Both the position numbers and the translations under genes were made by a program. DNA of 64,000 nt from JADGNF01 sp964582085. Its GTDB lineage: Archaea; Thermoproteota; Bathyarchaeia; Bathyarchaeales; Bathycorpusculaceae. The notes under the pieces were generated by a model. That model was not told the DNA's origin. It saw only the letters and a program-made list of their open reading frames with translations, and searched no databases. The stretch is taken from contig CAZOPV010000002.1 of the NCBI GenBank assembly GCA_964582085.1, forward strand, positions 1-64,000. Direction: 5' to 3'. This document shows, piece after piece, positions 25,607 through 33,237 of this stretch; position 1 is the stretch's first letter; each line of letters starts with the position of its first letter.

Positions 25607-26869
25607 TTAAGCCTCCAGTTTTCGTGGATCCGTTAACTTGCCCGTCAACGCTGAGGCTGCTACAGTTGCTGGCGACGCTAAGTAAACCTCTGCTTCTGGG
25701 CTGCCCATTCTTCCGATGAAGTTTCTGTTAGATGTGCTGACACAGACTTCGCCTGAAGCTAACAGCCCAATGTGCCCACCTAAACATGGACCGCAAGTTG
25801 CGCCGCAAACGAGAGCTCCCGCGTCAGTGAAAACTTCAATTAACCCTTCTTTTATTGCTTGAGAGTACACCTCTTGGGATGCAGGAATTATCAGTAGCCG
25901 GATGCCTTGCTTGACCTTTTTGCCTTTTAGAATTTGGGCTGCGACACGCAGATCTTCTATTCTGCCGTTAGTGCATGAACCGATAAAAGCTTGGTTGATC
26001 TCTACGTTCCCCACTTCAGAGATAGATTTCACGTTGTCCACTGAATTTGGACAAGCTACTTGAGGCTCTAAATCGTTCACGTTGACATCTATGTTTTTCT
26101 CGTATTTTGCTTCCGCATCACTTTTCAGCCACCCGTAATCAGAAGTTTTGGATATCTTGCTACTCAGATACTCCGCTGTTTTTTCGTCAGGTTCCACTAT
26201 GCCGTTCTTGGCTCCCATCTCAACAGCCATGTTGCAAAGTGTCATTCTACCAGCTATGCTCATCTTTCGAATTGTTGCTCCCGTGAACTCTGCGCTTTTG
26301 TAGGTCGCGCCGTCCACACTAACTTTACCAATTATGTTCAGAATCAGATCTTTTGGAGTAACATATTTTTGGAATTTCCCTTCAACATTGAATTTTATGG
26401 ATGCAGGAACCTTGAGCCAAATTTTTCCTGTAGCAAACACGGCTGCTGCCTCAGTTGAACCTATGCCTGTAGCGAAAGCGCCAAATGCGCCGTAGGTGCA
26501 TGTGTGGGAATCAGCGCCTACAATAACTGCTCCTGGTTCGACATAACCTTTCTCAGGCATAACTTGATGGCATATCCCGCCTTCGCCTACATCGTATAAG
26601 CGTATGTTTTGTTCTTTTGCAAATTTGCGGAGCATCTTGTGTAGTTCCGCCATTTTCACGGATTCGGCTGGAATTTGGTGGTCTAAAATTATCACTGCTT
26701 TTTTGTTGTCCCAAACTTTGTTTACGCCTATTTTCTTAAAGGCTTCTATAGCTAAAGGACCTGTTAGGTCGTGAACCATTACTACGTTCACGTTTGCCTC
26801 CACGATGTCGCCAGGTTGAACGGTGGATTTTCCTGAGGCTTTAGCTAAGATTTTTTCTGTAATGTTCAT
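25607..26869 (-). CDS. leuC: 3-isopropylmalate dehydratase large subunit
   Basis: A 420-residue [4Fe-4S] aconitase-family subunit. The conserved VGADSHTCTYGAFGAFATGIGSTE block is split across the N-terminal half; cluster cysteines are in GSCTNGRIEDLRVAA and CGATCGPCLGGHIG. Together with LeuD it interconverts 2- and 3-isopropylmalate. It is the first gene of the leuCDBA-pheA operon. The leader on the minus strand has a GAGG sequence about 10 bases before the ATG. Confidence 0.95.
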   Translation of the reverse strand: MNITEKILAKASGKSTVQPGDIVEANVNVVMVHDLTGPLAIEAFKKIGVNKVWDNKKAVIILDHQIPAESVKMAELHKMLRKFAKEQNIRLYDVGEGGICHQVMPEKGYVEPGAVIVGADSHTCTYGAFGAFATGIGSTEAAAVFATGKIWLKVPASIKFNVEGKFQKYVTPKDLILNIIGKVSVDGATYKSAEFTGATIRKMSIAGRMTLCNMAVEMGAKNGIVEPDEKTAEYLSSKISKTSDYGWLKSDAEAKYEKNIDVNVNDLEPQVACPNSVDNVKSISEVGNVEINQAFIGSCTNGRIEDLRVAAQILKGKKVKQGIRLLIIPASQEVYSQAIKEGLIEVFTDAGALVCGATCGPCLGGHIGLLASGEVCVSTSNRNFIGRMGSPEAEVYLASPATVAASALTGKLTDPRKLEA

Positions 26870-27054
26870 CCTTTTTTCCTCTAAATTAGTTGAAATACAC
26901 GTGTTTGTTTTTCTGTTTTCTGTTTTCTAAGCCGCGAAGTTAAGGGTTTCTATACGTGCGCAGTCTTTTCTAATGTTATAACTGCGAGTTATGAACTTTG
27001 GAACCTTTTAGTGGTTCACAAGATTAGTTAATGAGAGAGGTTGCGTTTTTATGG

Positions 27055-27567
27055 CTACTCATCTACGTTTCCCGCTTGGCTCCCACGTGAAAGTGCTGTG
27101 ATACCTGTTCTGGCGAGTTCTATGATGCCAAAAGTTTTCATAAGGTTTAGGAACGCGTCAATTTTGTCTGAAGTGCCTGTTATTTCTACCATCAAGCTCA
27201 CAGGAGATACGTCAACTACGCGTCCTCTGAAGACGTGAACACAACTAATTATGTCTGATCTCTCCTTTGCGGTTGGCGCATTAATTTTTACAAGCGCCAA
27301 TTCGCGGGTAACGATGCTATCGGGATCCAACTCTGCTACTCCTACCACATCCACTAGCTTATCTAATTGCTTAACAACTTGGTCTAGGGTCTTTTCGTCC
27401 GCTGAAACAGTTATGGTTATACGTGCGAGATCTCTCTCTTCTGTGGGACCTACGGTTATGCTTTCGATGTTAAAGTTTCTTCTGCGGAACAGGTTAGCGA
27501 CGCTGTGAAGAACACCTGGTTTGTTTTCAACTATGGCTGAAACCACTCTGGTTTTTCCTGTTTCCAT
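27055..27567 (-). CDS. ilvN: acetolactate synthase small regulatory subunit
   Basis: 170 residues with an N-terminal ACT domain (VVSAIVENKPGVLHSVANLF, then NFNIESITVG and RITITVS) and the conserved C-terminal domain. It binds valine and activates and regulates IlvB. The ATG at 27567 overlaps the ilvB stop codon (TAATG) and has GAGGGG 7 bases upstream; a TTG 11 codons earlier is less likely. Confidence 0.95.
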   Translation of the reverse strand: METGKTRVVSAIVENKPGVLHSVANLFRRRNFNIESITVGPTEERDLARITITVSADEKTLDQVVKQLDKLVDVVGVAELDPDSIVTRELALVKINAPTAKERSDIISCVHVFRGRVVDVSPVSLMVEITGTSDKIDAFLNLMKTFGIIELARTGITALSRGSQAGNVDE

Positions 27568-29273
27568 TAGTAATCCCCTCTTTGCTGTGGTAGACCGCAA
27601 CCTGGCGGTACAAAGGGTACCACATCTTCTTCTGAGCCTATGGGTACATCGATTACTGTTGTGATTTTGCTTTTAAGTCCTTCTTTTATTGCTTTTTGGA
27701 ATTCTGGAATGGAGCTTACTCGGAAGCCTTGGGCGCCGTATGCCTCCGCGAGTTTAACGAAGTCAGGTGTTTTACCTAGGTGGACTGCCATGTAGCGTTT
27801 ATTGTAAAGTGCTCTTTGCCATTGGGCCACCATGCCAAGCACAGAATTATTAAGTACGATTACTATGACAGGTATTTTTTCCATGACTGAGCAAGCCAGC
27901 TCTTGTTCGGTCATTATGAAGCTGCCGTCTCCTGCGATGTCTACGACTGTTCTGTTCGGGAAGGCAACTTTGGCTCCTAACGCCGCGGGGAAACCAAAAC
28001 CCATAGTTCCTAGTCCGCCTGAACTGATGAAGGTGCGCGGTTTGAGGGCTTGGAAGTAAAGTGCAGACCACATTTGGTTTTGTCCTACTTCTGTGGTGAC
28101 TATAGAATCATTAGGCAGTAGTTTCCTGAGTTCAAATAGCAGCGTTTTGGGCACTAAATCTTTTGGTAGATCCTTTATCAGAGGGCTAAGTTTTTCTTTT
28201 ACTTCCTTAACTCGTTTGACCCATTGTGCCCCATTCTTTTTTGGTAGAGTCTTAGATAGCGTTTCGTGTAGGATGTGTAGAGTCTTCTTTGCGTCGCCTA
28301 CTATGGGTACATCAACGTCAACGTTTTTCCCAATTTCGGCTGCGTCGATGTCTATATGGATCTTCTTGGCGTTTGGGCAGAAAGTGTCCAAATTTGCGGT
28401 TGCTCGGTCGGAGAATCTGGTTCCTACGGCCAACAGTACATCTGTTTCTGAAATTAATCTGTTGGCAGCTGGGTTTCCGTGCATTCCGATGCTTCCCACT
28501 GACATAGGGTGCCCTTCGGGGAAGGCGCCTTTACCCATGAATGTTGTTGCTACAGGTGCCATGAGCAAGTCTGATATTTGCATCAGTTCGTCAGAGGCGT
28601 TGGCTGTTATTACTCCTCCTCCTGCCAATATTAGGGGTTGCTCAGCTTTTGTTAGTAGTTCTGCTGCTCTACTAATTTGAGCTAAATCTGGGTCTGTTAC
28701 TAAATTGTATCCTCTGGCGTCTATGCGGTTTGTGAAATCCATCTCCGCGTTTTCTGTTTGTATGTTTTTTGGTAGGTCAACCAGCACAGGCCCAGGTCTA
28801 CCGGTGGTGGCTATGTAAAACGCGGTGTTGACAATTTTTGGTATGTCTGCTGCGTTCCGTACTTGATAGTTTTGTTTGGTGATTGGTGTGGTTATGCCAA
28901 TTATGTCAGCTTCTTGGAAGGCATCTCTGCCAATCATGTATGAGGTGTTTACGCCTCTAGATGGTACTTGTCCTGTCAAAGCAATAAGTGGAGAAGAGTC
29001 CATGTAGGCGTTTGCGATGCCCGTCACTAGGTTAGTTGCGCCTGGTCCTGAAGTTGCCATGCACACTCCGGGTCTGCCGCTGGCTCGTGCGTAGCCTTCG
29101 GCTGCGTGTGCTGCACCTTGCTCGTGTCGGCTGAGTATGTGGCGGATATTTTTGTTGCCGCAAAGAGCATCGTATATCGGAAGTACTGCTCCGCCGAGTA
29201 TGCCGAATATTACTTCTACTTTTTGGTTTTCAAGGGCTTTTATTAGGGCGTTTGCTCCATTCATTTTGGTCAT
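27567..29273 (-). CDS. ilvB: acetolactate synthase large subunit
   Basis: A 568-residue thiamine diphosphate enzyme that makes acetolactate or acetohydroxybutyrate, the first common step of valine, leucine and isoleucine synthesis. The catalytic glutamate is in SRHEQGAAHAAEGYARASG; TSGPGATNLVTGIANAYMD follows, and the cofactor motif runs from GDGSFIMTEQELA to VLNNSVLGM. It is followed directly by ilvN. The start ATG has AAGGTG 9 bases upstream and a TATA box about 23 bases upstream. Confidence 0.97.
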   Translation of the reverse strand: MTKMNGANALIKALENQKVEVIFGILGGAVLPIYDALCGNKNIRHILSRHEQGAAHAAEGYARASGRPGVCMATSGPGATNLVTGIANAYMDSSPLIALTGQVPSRGVNTSYMIGRDAFQEADIIGITTPITKQNYQVRNAADIPKIVNTAFYIATTGRPGPVLVDLPKNIQTENAEMDFTNRIDARGYNLVTDPDLAQISRAAELLTKAEQPLILAGGGVITANASDELMQISDLLMAPVATTFMGKGAFPEGHPMSVGSIGMHGNPAANRLISETDVLLAVGTRFSDRATANLDTFCPNAKKIHIDIDAAEIGKNVDVDVPIVGDAKKTLHILHETLSKTLPKKNGAQWVKRVKEVKEKLSPLIKDLPKDLVPKTLLFELRKLLPNDSIVTTEVGQNQMWSALYFQALKPRTFISSGGLGTMGFGFPAALGAKVAFPNRTVVDIAGDGSFIMTEQELACSVMEKIPVIVIVLNNSVLGMVAQWQRALYNKRYMAVHLGKTPDFVKLAEAYGAQGFRVSSIPEFQKAIKEGLKSKITTVIDVPIGSEEDVVPFVPPGCGLPQQRGDY

Positions 29274-29291
29274 TTTTCAGCACCTTCTGTG

Positions 29292-29300
29292 ATTTATAAC
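29292..29300 (-). promoter_or_regulatory. TATA box for ilvB-ilvN
   Basis: Minus strand GTTATAAAT centred 23 bases before the ilvB ATG. It implies a nearly leaderless transcript and places the structured element at 29332-29434 upstream of the promoter, not in the ilvB leader. Confidence 0.5.
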
Positions 29301-29331
29301 ATAAGTTTTGGTTCTGCAGAAAATTTTTGTT

Positions 29332-29434
29332 GGGGGACGTAAGTAGTTCTCTTGGTAGTTTATTAGAGGGTGGCCTGAACAAAACAGCGAACGAGTACTG
29401 GATTGAGGTGGCGATCCCTCACGTTCTTTCCCCC
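29332..29434. ncRNA. candidate structured RNA upstream of ilvB
   Basis: GGGGGACGT (29332-29340) pairs with ACG...TCCCCC (29421-29434), closing a stretch of about 103 bases. Inside are two further possible stems: TTCTCT with AGAGGG (about 29347-29370) and GAGG with CCTC (about 29405-29420). The region lies between two minus-strand genes and upstream of the ilvB TATA box. A TATA-like TTTATAAC at 29293-29300 would be placed for a plus-strand transcript starting near 29325. It does not fit tRNA, 5S rRNA or a box C/D layout. The strand and the existence of a transcript are unproven. Confidence 0.3.
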
Positions 29435-29529
29435 AAGTTATAGAGCTTTCCTTATGGATAGCTCAGGAAACAGATAAAAAGCTTGTGGTGTCTCGTAGAT
29501 TACTGTTTTTAACTTTGTAGTTCACTTAA

Positions 29530-30186
29530 TTATTGTGGCTGGGGAGTTTTTGGTAAATTGATTTCGCTTTCAGGCGCCTTGAATCCCAATGCTAAAATAT
29601 ACATTTCGGAGCTTTGGGCGCGGCTTGCTTTTGGTTTGATTAATTTCGCTTCGGCGAAGTTTTGCTTAATTTTTTTAATGAACTGGTTCATGAGGGCTCC
29701 TTCAAAGACCTTCACAAAGAATGTTCCGTCTGGTCGCAGAATTTTCTGTGCTGTTTCCAATGCTTTGGTTGCTAAGTCTATTTGTTTTGCGTGGTCAACT
29801 TCCCAGACACCAGATATGTTGGGTGACATATCCGACAGTACAACATCGGCTTTTCGAGGTAGAAAACTTTGGATTTGAGTTATTGTTTCAGGTTCTGTCA
29901 TGTCTGCGACGATTGTTCTGATGTAAGGTTGCACAAATGGTTCTATCGGTTTGAGGTCGACGCCTAAAACGAAGCCTTTTTTTCCAGCAACTTTTCTGGC
30001 TGCTTGAATCCAACCGCCTGGTGCAGCTCCTAGGTCTACGACGATGTCGCCGTGTTTTATGAAGTGGTACTTGTTTATGGTTTGAGATAATTTGTAGGTT
30101 GCCCGAGAACGGTAATTTTCGGCTTTAGCTTTTTTGTAGTAGTATTCGTTTTTTCTTTCTTTGATCCACGCTTTGGATTTTGGCAC
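29530..30186 (-). CDS. rlmE: 23S rRNA ribose 2'-O-methyltransferase, RlmE/FtsJ family
   Basis: A 218-residue SAM-dependent methyltransferase. The N-terminal RSRATYKLSQTINKYHFI contains the first catalytic lysine; VVDLGAAPGGWIQAARKV is the SAM loop; DVVLSDMSPNISG carries the catalytic aspartate and GTFFVKVFEG the second lysine. It methylates the ribosomal A-loop uridine in bacteria; archaeal homologues modify rRNA or tRNA. GTG at 30186 is preceded by AGGTGA 4 bases upstream. It follows the RPC34-like gene by 20 bases on the same strand, so they are probably one operon. Confidence 0.93.
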   Translation of the reverse strand: MPKSKAWIKERKNEYYYKKAKAENYRSRATYKLSQTINKYHFIKHGDIVVDLGAAPGGWIQAARKVAGKKGFVLGVDLKPIEPFVQPYIRTIVADMTEPETITQIQSFLPRKADVVLSDMSPNISGVWEVDHAKQIDLATKALETAQKILRPDGTFFVKVFEGALMNQFIKKIKQNFAEAKLIKPKASRAQSSEMYILALGFKAPESEINLPKTPQPQ

Positions 30187-30206
30187 TCACTCAGTCACCT
30201 GTGAGT

Positions 30207-30578
30207 TTATGGATCTGGCTTAGCGGATTCCTTGTCTAATGACATGATCCAGTTGGTGAGTTTTTCGCAACTTTTAGGTGAAATTGTTGTTGTGGGGTCA
30301 CATCGAGGGTTGTCTTGGCACATTAGGCAGGGGCAGTCAACGATTGTTTCTATACTGGCAGGTGTCCTTTTTGGGTAGAGTCTGTATGTCCATCGTCCTC
30401 CTTCCAATTCTTTTTCTCTGCGAATTAAGCCTTTTTCTTCAAGTTTGATGGCTACCCGTGAGCCTTCTCTACTGCTGGCACCTAGTTCTCGCCACAGTTC
30501 TGATTGTAGTACACCTTTACTGCCTGTGTTGACCACAAAATGGAGTGCCCTCTGTTCCAGATCGTTACGTTTAGGCAT
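30207..30578 (-). CDS. RPC34-like winged-helix protein with C-terminal cysteine cluster
   Basis: 123 residues. Residues 1-70 form a winged-helix domain (GVLQSELWRELGASSREGSRV, then KLEEKGLIRREKELEGGRWTYRLYP split around residue 60). The tail has cysteines at 82, 84, 87, 93 and 104, arranged as CPCLMC, then RC, then a TISPKSCEKLTNWI segment. That ending closely resembles the Fe-S cluster region of RNA polymerase III subunit RPC34/RPC39, where cysteines are followed by ISPxxCxYMxxW. Orthologues of Rpc34 are known from Crenarchaeota and Thaumarchaeota. The assignment rests on motif recall and needs a profile search. A generic metal-binding HTH regulator is the alternative. Confidence 0.7.
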   Translation of the reverse strand: MPKRNDLEQRALHFVVNTGSKGVLQSELWRELGASSREGSRVAIKLEEKGLIRREKELEGGRWTYRLYPKRTPASIETIVDCPCLMCQDNPRCDPTTTISPKSCEKLTNWIMSLDKESAKPDP

Positions 30579-30602
30579 GTTGCATCAGTTCCACATTTCG
30601 CA

Positions 30603-30612
30603 CTATTATATG
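30603..30612 (-). promoter_or_regulatory. TATA box for the RPC34-like gene
   Basis: Minus strand CATATAATAG centred about 29 bases before the ATG at 30578, so the mRNA is probably leaderless. No Shine-Dalgarno sequence precedes this ATG. Confidence 0.45.
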
Positions 30613-30637
30613 CGGTATGCGCGAGATAAAAATATGT

Positions 30638-30648
30638 ACCTTAAATTG
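30638..30648 (+). promoter_or_regulatory. TATA box for kae1-bud32-rdgB
   Basis: ACCTTAAATTG centred about 38 bases before the kae1 ATG. A short leader with AAGGA follows. This box and the minus-strand one lie within about 45 bases of each other, forming a divergent promoter. Confidence 0.4.
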
Positions 30649-30680
30649 ATTAATTAGCCATGTAAGGAAAAGACCACGAA

Positions 30681-31703
30681 ATGTCTATTCAAAAGTCCCA
30701 AGAGCGTTACTGTTTAGGCATAGAGTCAACAGCTGATGATTTCAGTGTAGGTATTTCCACGTTCAGTGGGCAAATTCTTGCCAATGTATCTGATTGTTAC
30801 GTGCCTGTGGAAGGTGGAATACATCCACGTGAGGCAGCCCGCCATCATGCTGCGGTGGCTGACGCTGTTTTAACTGAAGCGTTTGCCAAGGCAGGGGTGA
30901 AGCCTAAAGATTTATCTTTGATTGCTTTTTCTCAGGGTCCAGGTTTGGGGCCTTGTCTTCGTACAGGTGCAACTGTTGCCCGTGCGTTGGCTTCCTTTCT
31001 TGAGGTTCCGCTGGTAGGTGTGAACCACTCTGTTGGGCACATCGAAATTGGCAAGCTTCAAACTGGTGCGAAAGATCCTTTGACGCTGTATGTTTCAGGT
31101 GGGAACACCATGGTTACAGCTTTTGCGTTGGGGCGGTATCGTGTTTTTGGGGAAACTTTGGACATTGCGCTGGGGAATTGTTTGGATGTTTTTGCTCGAG
31201 AGGTCGGGCTTAAGCCAAAAAAGGGTGTACCCCTTGGAGCTGCAGTAGAGCAGTTGGCTCAGCGTGGGAAAGAGTTAGTTTTGTTGCCTTACGTTGTGAA
31301 AGGTATGGACTTGTCTTTAAGCGGTTTGCTTACAGCTGCCATTACAATTTTCCGAAAGGGGAACTGCGCGCTAGAGGATTTATGTTACAGTCTGCAGGAA
31401 ACGGCATTTTCTATGGTTACCGAGATCACTGAGCGGGCACTGGCGCACACTGAAAAGCAGGAACTCCTATTAACAGGTGGTGTTGCCGCCAACAAGAGGC
31501 TTCAGACCATGCTTAACTTCATTGCGAATGAGCATGATGCCACTTTTAGTGTGGTTCCTCTCAAATTTGCTACAGATAACGGAGCTATGATTGCTTGGAC
31601 AGGTATTTTAGCTTTTACAAATGGTTTAGTTACTCCTCTGGAGAAGAGTTTTGTGCGGTTACGGTGGCGAGTAGACAAGGTAGATGTACCATGGGTGAAG
31701 TGA
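30681..31703 (+). CDS. kae1: tRNA threonylcarbamoyltransferase subunit Kae1 (KEOPS)
   Basis: A 340-residue ASKHA-fold protein that transfers the threonylcarbamoyl group to A37 of ANN-decoding tRNAs. IESTADDFSVGI is the phosphate-1 motif; metal ligands lie in NHSVGHIEIG; YVSGGNTMVTA and LLTGGVAANKRLQTML complete the nucleotide site. The kinase Bud32, often fused to Kae1 in archaea, is here a separate gene that overlaps its 3' end. A purine-rich AAGGA lies before the ATG. Confidence 0.96.
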   Translation: MSIQKSQERYCLGIESTADDFSVGISTFSGQILANVSDCYVPVEGGIHPREAARHHAAVADAVLTEAFAKAGVKPKDLSLIAFSQGPGLGPCLRTGATVARALASFLEVPLVGVNHSVGHIEIGKLQTGAKDPLTLYVSGGNTMVTAFALGRYRVFGETLDIALGNCLDVFAREVGLKPKKGVPLGAAVEQLAQRGKELVLLPYVVKGMDLSLSGLLTAAITIFRKGNCALEDLCYSLQETAFSMVTEITERALAHTEKQELLLTGGVAANKRLQTMLNFIANEHDATFSVVPLKFATDNGAMIAWTGILAFTNGLVTPLEKSFVRLRWRVDKVDVPWVK

Positions 31704-32353
31704 ATTCTAAGATTTTGTTGAAGAAGGGTGCCGAGGCCAGCCTTTTTCTTGATAACTGGCACGGTAGACGTGTAGTAATTAAGAGCCGTTTACCAAAAAA
31801 GTACAGACCAGAAAAACTAGATTCAGCCATTAGAACCTACCGTACTGTTCATGAGCCTCAGTTGATGCATGAAGCCAAGGTGGCAGGTGTTCCAACACCT
31901 GCCATTTTTATGGTGGATGTGCCGAACTCCACCATAATTATGGAGTTTATTGAAGGTTCGCAAGTGAAGGAGGTGCTGGATGGTTTTTCACAGTTGGAGA
32001 GGCATAAATTGTGTGTTGAAATTGGGGTTTTAGTTGGTAAACTTCATCTGCATGATTTGATTCATGGAGATTTAACCACTTCAAATATGATACTAACCAG
32101 CGGCGGCAAAGTTTTTCTAGTTGATTTCGGTTTGGGTGGAAAGTCATCTGAGCTTGAGGCGCGAGGTGTTGATTTACACTTGCTGAAGCGTGCGTTACAG
32201 AGCACACATTTTAAGGTCGCAGATGAATGCTTCAGCTCGATTTTACACGGTTACTGTGATGTTTTTGGCGCCGTGGCGACGGAGGAGCTTTCAGAGAAAA
32301 TGAAAGAAATTGAAAGGAGAGGGCGATATGTTGCCGAAAGAAAAGACTCCTAA
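31691..32353 (+). CDS. bud32: Bud32-type kinase/ATPase (KEOPS)
   Basis: A 220-residue minimal kinase that activates Kae1 in the KEOPS complex. Seen are AEASLFLDNW at the N-terminal lobe, VVIKSRLPKKYR, IHGDLTTSNMIL (catalytic loop) and VFLVDFGLG (metal-binding DFG). ATG at 31691 lies inside the last codons of kae1 (13-base overlap, out of frame). The frame is open upstream to 31595, but that would overlap kae1 by over 100 bases. The last 26 bases overlap the next gene. Confidence 0.95.
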   Translation: MGEVNSKILLKKGAEASLFLDNWHGRRVVIKSRLPKKYRPEKLDSAIRTYRTVHEPQLMHEAKVAGVPTPAIFMVDVPNSTIIMEFIEGSQVKEVLDGFSQLERHKLCVEIGVLVGKLHLHDLIHGDLTTSNMILTSGGKVFLVDFGLGGKSSELEARGVDLHLLKRALQSTHFKVADECFSSILHGYCDVFGAVATEELSEKMKEIERRGRYVAERKDS

Positions 32354-32942
32354 AAGTAGTTTTAAGTTGAGGGGGCGAGTTGTTTTTTTCGCCACCAATA
32401 ATATCCACAAATTCAATGAAGTTCGTAGCATATTGGCGAATCGCGGTATCGCGGTAGGTATGTTGCGGGTTAAGGCTCTTGAAATTCAAAGCGACTGTTT
32501 GACCGAAATAGCTCGAGTAAGCGCGAAGGATGCCTTTGAAAGATGTAAATTGCCCGTTATAGTGGAGGATGCAGGGCTTTTTGTTGATGCGCTGAAGGGT
32601 TTTCCGGGTCCCTATACTGCCTATGTTTACAAGACTGTTGGAAACAAGGGGTTGCTGAAGTTGATGGAAGAGGTGAAAAGTCGAGGTGCAGTGTTTCGAT
32701 CTTCAATAGCTTACTGCGACGGGCTGAAGAGTGAGCCTTTGTGTTTTGAGGGTGAATCGTTAGGTGAGGTAACCAGTGAGGAACGTGCTGGTAGTTGCTC
32801 AAGTTTTGGGTTTGACCCAGTATTTAGGCCATGTGGCAGCGGCAAGACTTTTGCTGAGATGAGCATAGATGAAAAGAACAGCTTCTCTCATCGCTCCCAA
32901 GCAATCAGTAAGTTTGCTCGGTGGTACACTTCAAATCAGTAA
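32328..32942 (+). CDS. XTP/dITP diphosphatase (RdgB/HAM1 family)
   Basis: 204 residues. The enzyme removes non-canonical purine nucleotides (ITP, XTP, dITP). FFATNNIHKFNEVRSIL is the N-terminal SxTNxxK-like signature; VIVEDAGLFVDALKGFPGPYTAYV and FGFDPVFRPCG follow, with SHRSQAISKFARW at the end. ATG 32328 has AAAGGAG 8 bases upstream and is preferred to TTG 32310. The gene overlaps bud32 and shares its operon; the same adjacency is common in archaea. Confidence 0.94.
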   Translation: MLPKEKTPKSSFKLRGRVVFFATNNIHKFNEVRSILANRGIAVGMLRVKALEIQSDCLTEIARVSAKDAFERCKLPVIVEDAGLFVDALKGFPGPYTAYVYKTVGNKGLLKLMEEVKSRGAVFRSSIAYCDGLKSEPLCFEGESLGEVTSEERAGSCSSFGFDPVFRPCGSGKTFAEMSIDEKNSFSHRSQAISKFARWYTSNQ

Positions 32943-32982
32943 TCGTATTTAGTGGGTTTTCTCCTCTGAAAAATGCAAAATG

Positions 32983-32990
32983 TTATATAT
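32983..32990 (+). promoter_or_regulatory. TATA box for a candidate small RNA
   Basis: TTATATAT, a near-perfect archaeal TATA box, centred 24-25 bases before the first base of a paired stem at 33011. No coding sequence begins at the matching distance. Confidence 0.45.
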
Positions 32991-33010
32991 GAAATCTGAT
33001 AAAAGGCTAA

Positions 33011-33119
33011 CGTGGGAAATTTAGAGAGATGGATGAGATCCCTCGGGACCAGTAGTTGGTTGCTACCACTTTAATATCTTTTACAGTTAAGCCAAGTAAC
33101 TGATGCCACGGCTTTTTTT
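33011..33119 (+). ncRNA. candidate small RNA with closing stem and U-tract
   Basis: CGTGG (33011-33015) is complementary to CCACG (33106-33110), closing about 100 bases; a run of seven T (33113-33119) follows at once, and AAGCC/GGCTT (33089-33093 with 33110-33114) gives an alternative terminator hairpin. Internal stems include CCC-TC-GGG and GTAG/CTAC or TGGT/ACCA around 33050-33070. A strong TATA box lies at 32983-32990. The next gene has its own TATA box at 33182-33190, so this unit looks independent. It matches no RNA family I know. Confidence 0.38.
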
Positions 33120-33181
33120 AAAAAACTTCTAGCTAGGTTTTCTTTGTGTCGTTTTTGCTTTTAGGCTGGATTAGGCAAAAG

Positions 33182-33190
33182 CTTATATGA
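33182..33190 (+). promoter_or_regulatory. TATA box for the PQQ-propeller surface protein
   Basis: CTTATATGA centred about 52 bases before ATG 33238. The predicted transcript starts near 33212 and carries GGAG 11 bases before the ATG. This places the upstream ATGs at 33187 and 33190 inside the TATA box and rules them out. Confidence 0.55.
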
Positions 33191-33237
33191 TGAATCGCCT
33201 TGTTGATTCATTACCGAAAATCGGAGAGAAAACACAT

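Noticed and set aside
26909..26928. Three tandem copies of a TTTTCTG-like unit before leuC
   Set aside because: The units are short and contiguous with no spacers; simple sequence, not a CRISPR or binding-site array.
29332..29434. tRNA or 5S rRNA identity for the structured element
   Set aside because: A D-loop-like GTAGTT...GGTAG is present but no D-stem, anticodon arm or T-arm can be formed; the spacing between the 5S-like fragments is far too short.
31595..31690. Longer Bud32 start or a Kae1-Bud32 fusion by frameshift
   Set aside because: Kae1 ends at a normal place, and ATG 31691 gives a complete Bud32 in a different frame.
33011..33119. Box C/D or H/ACA guide RNA identity
   Set aside because: GGATGAG only approximates box C, the nearest CTGA is too far away, and no ACA lies near the 3' end.
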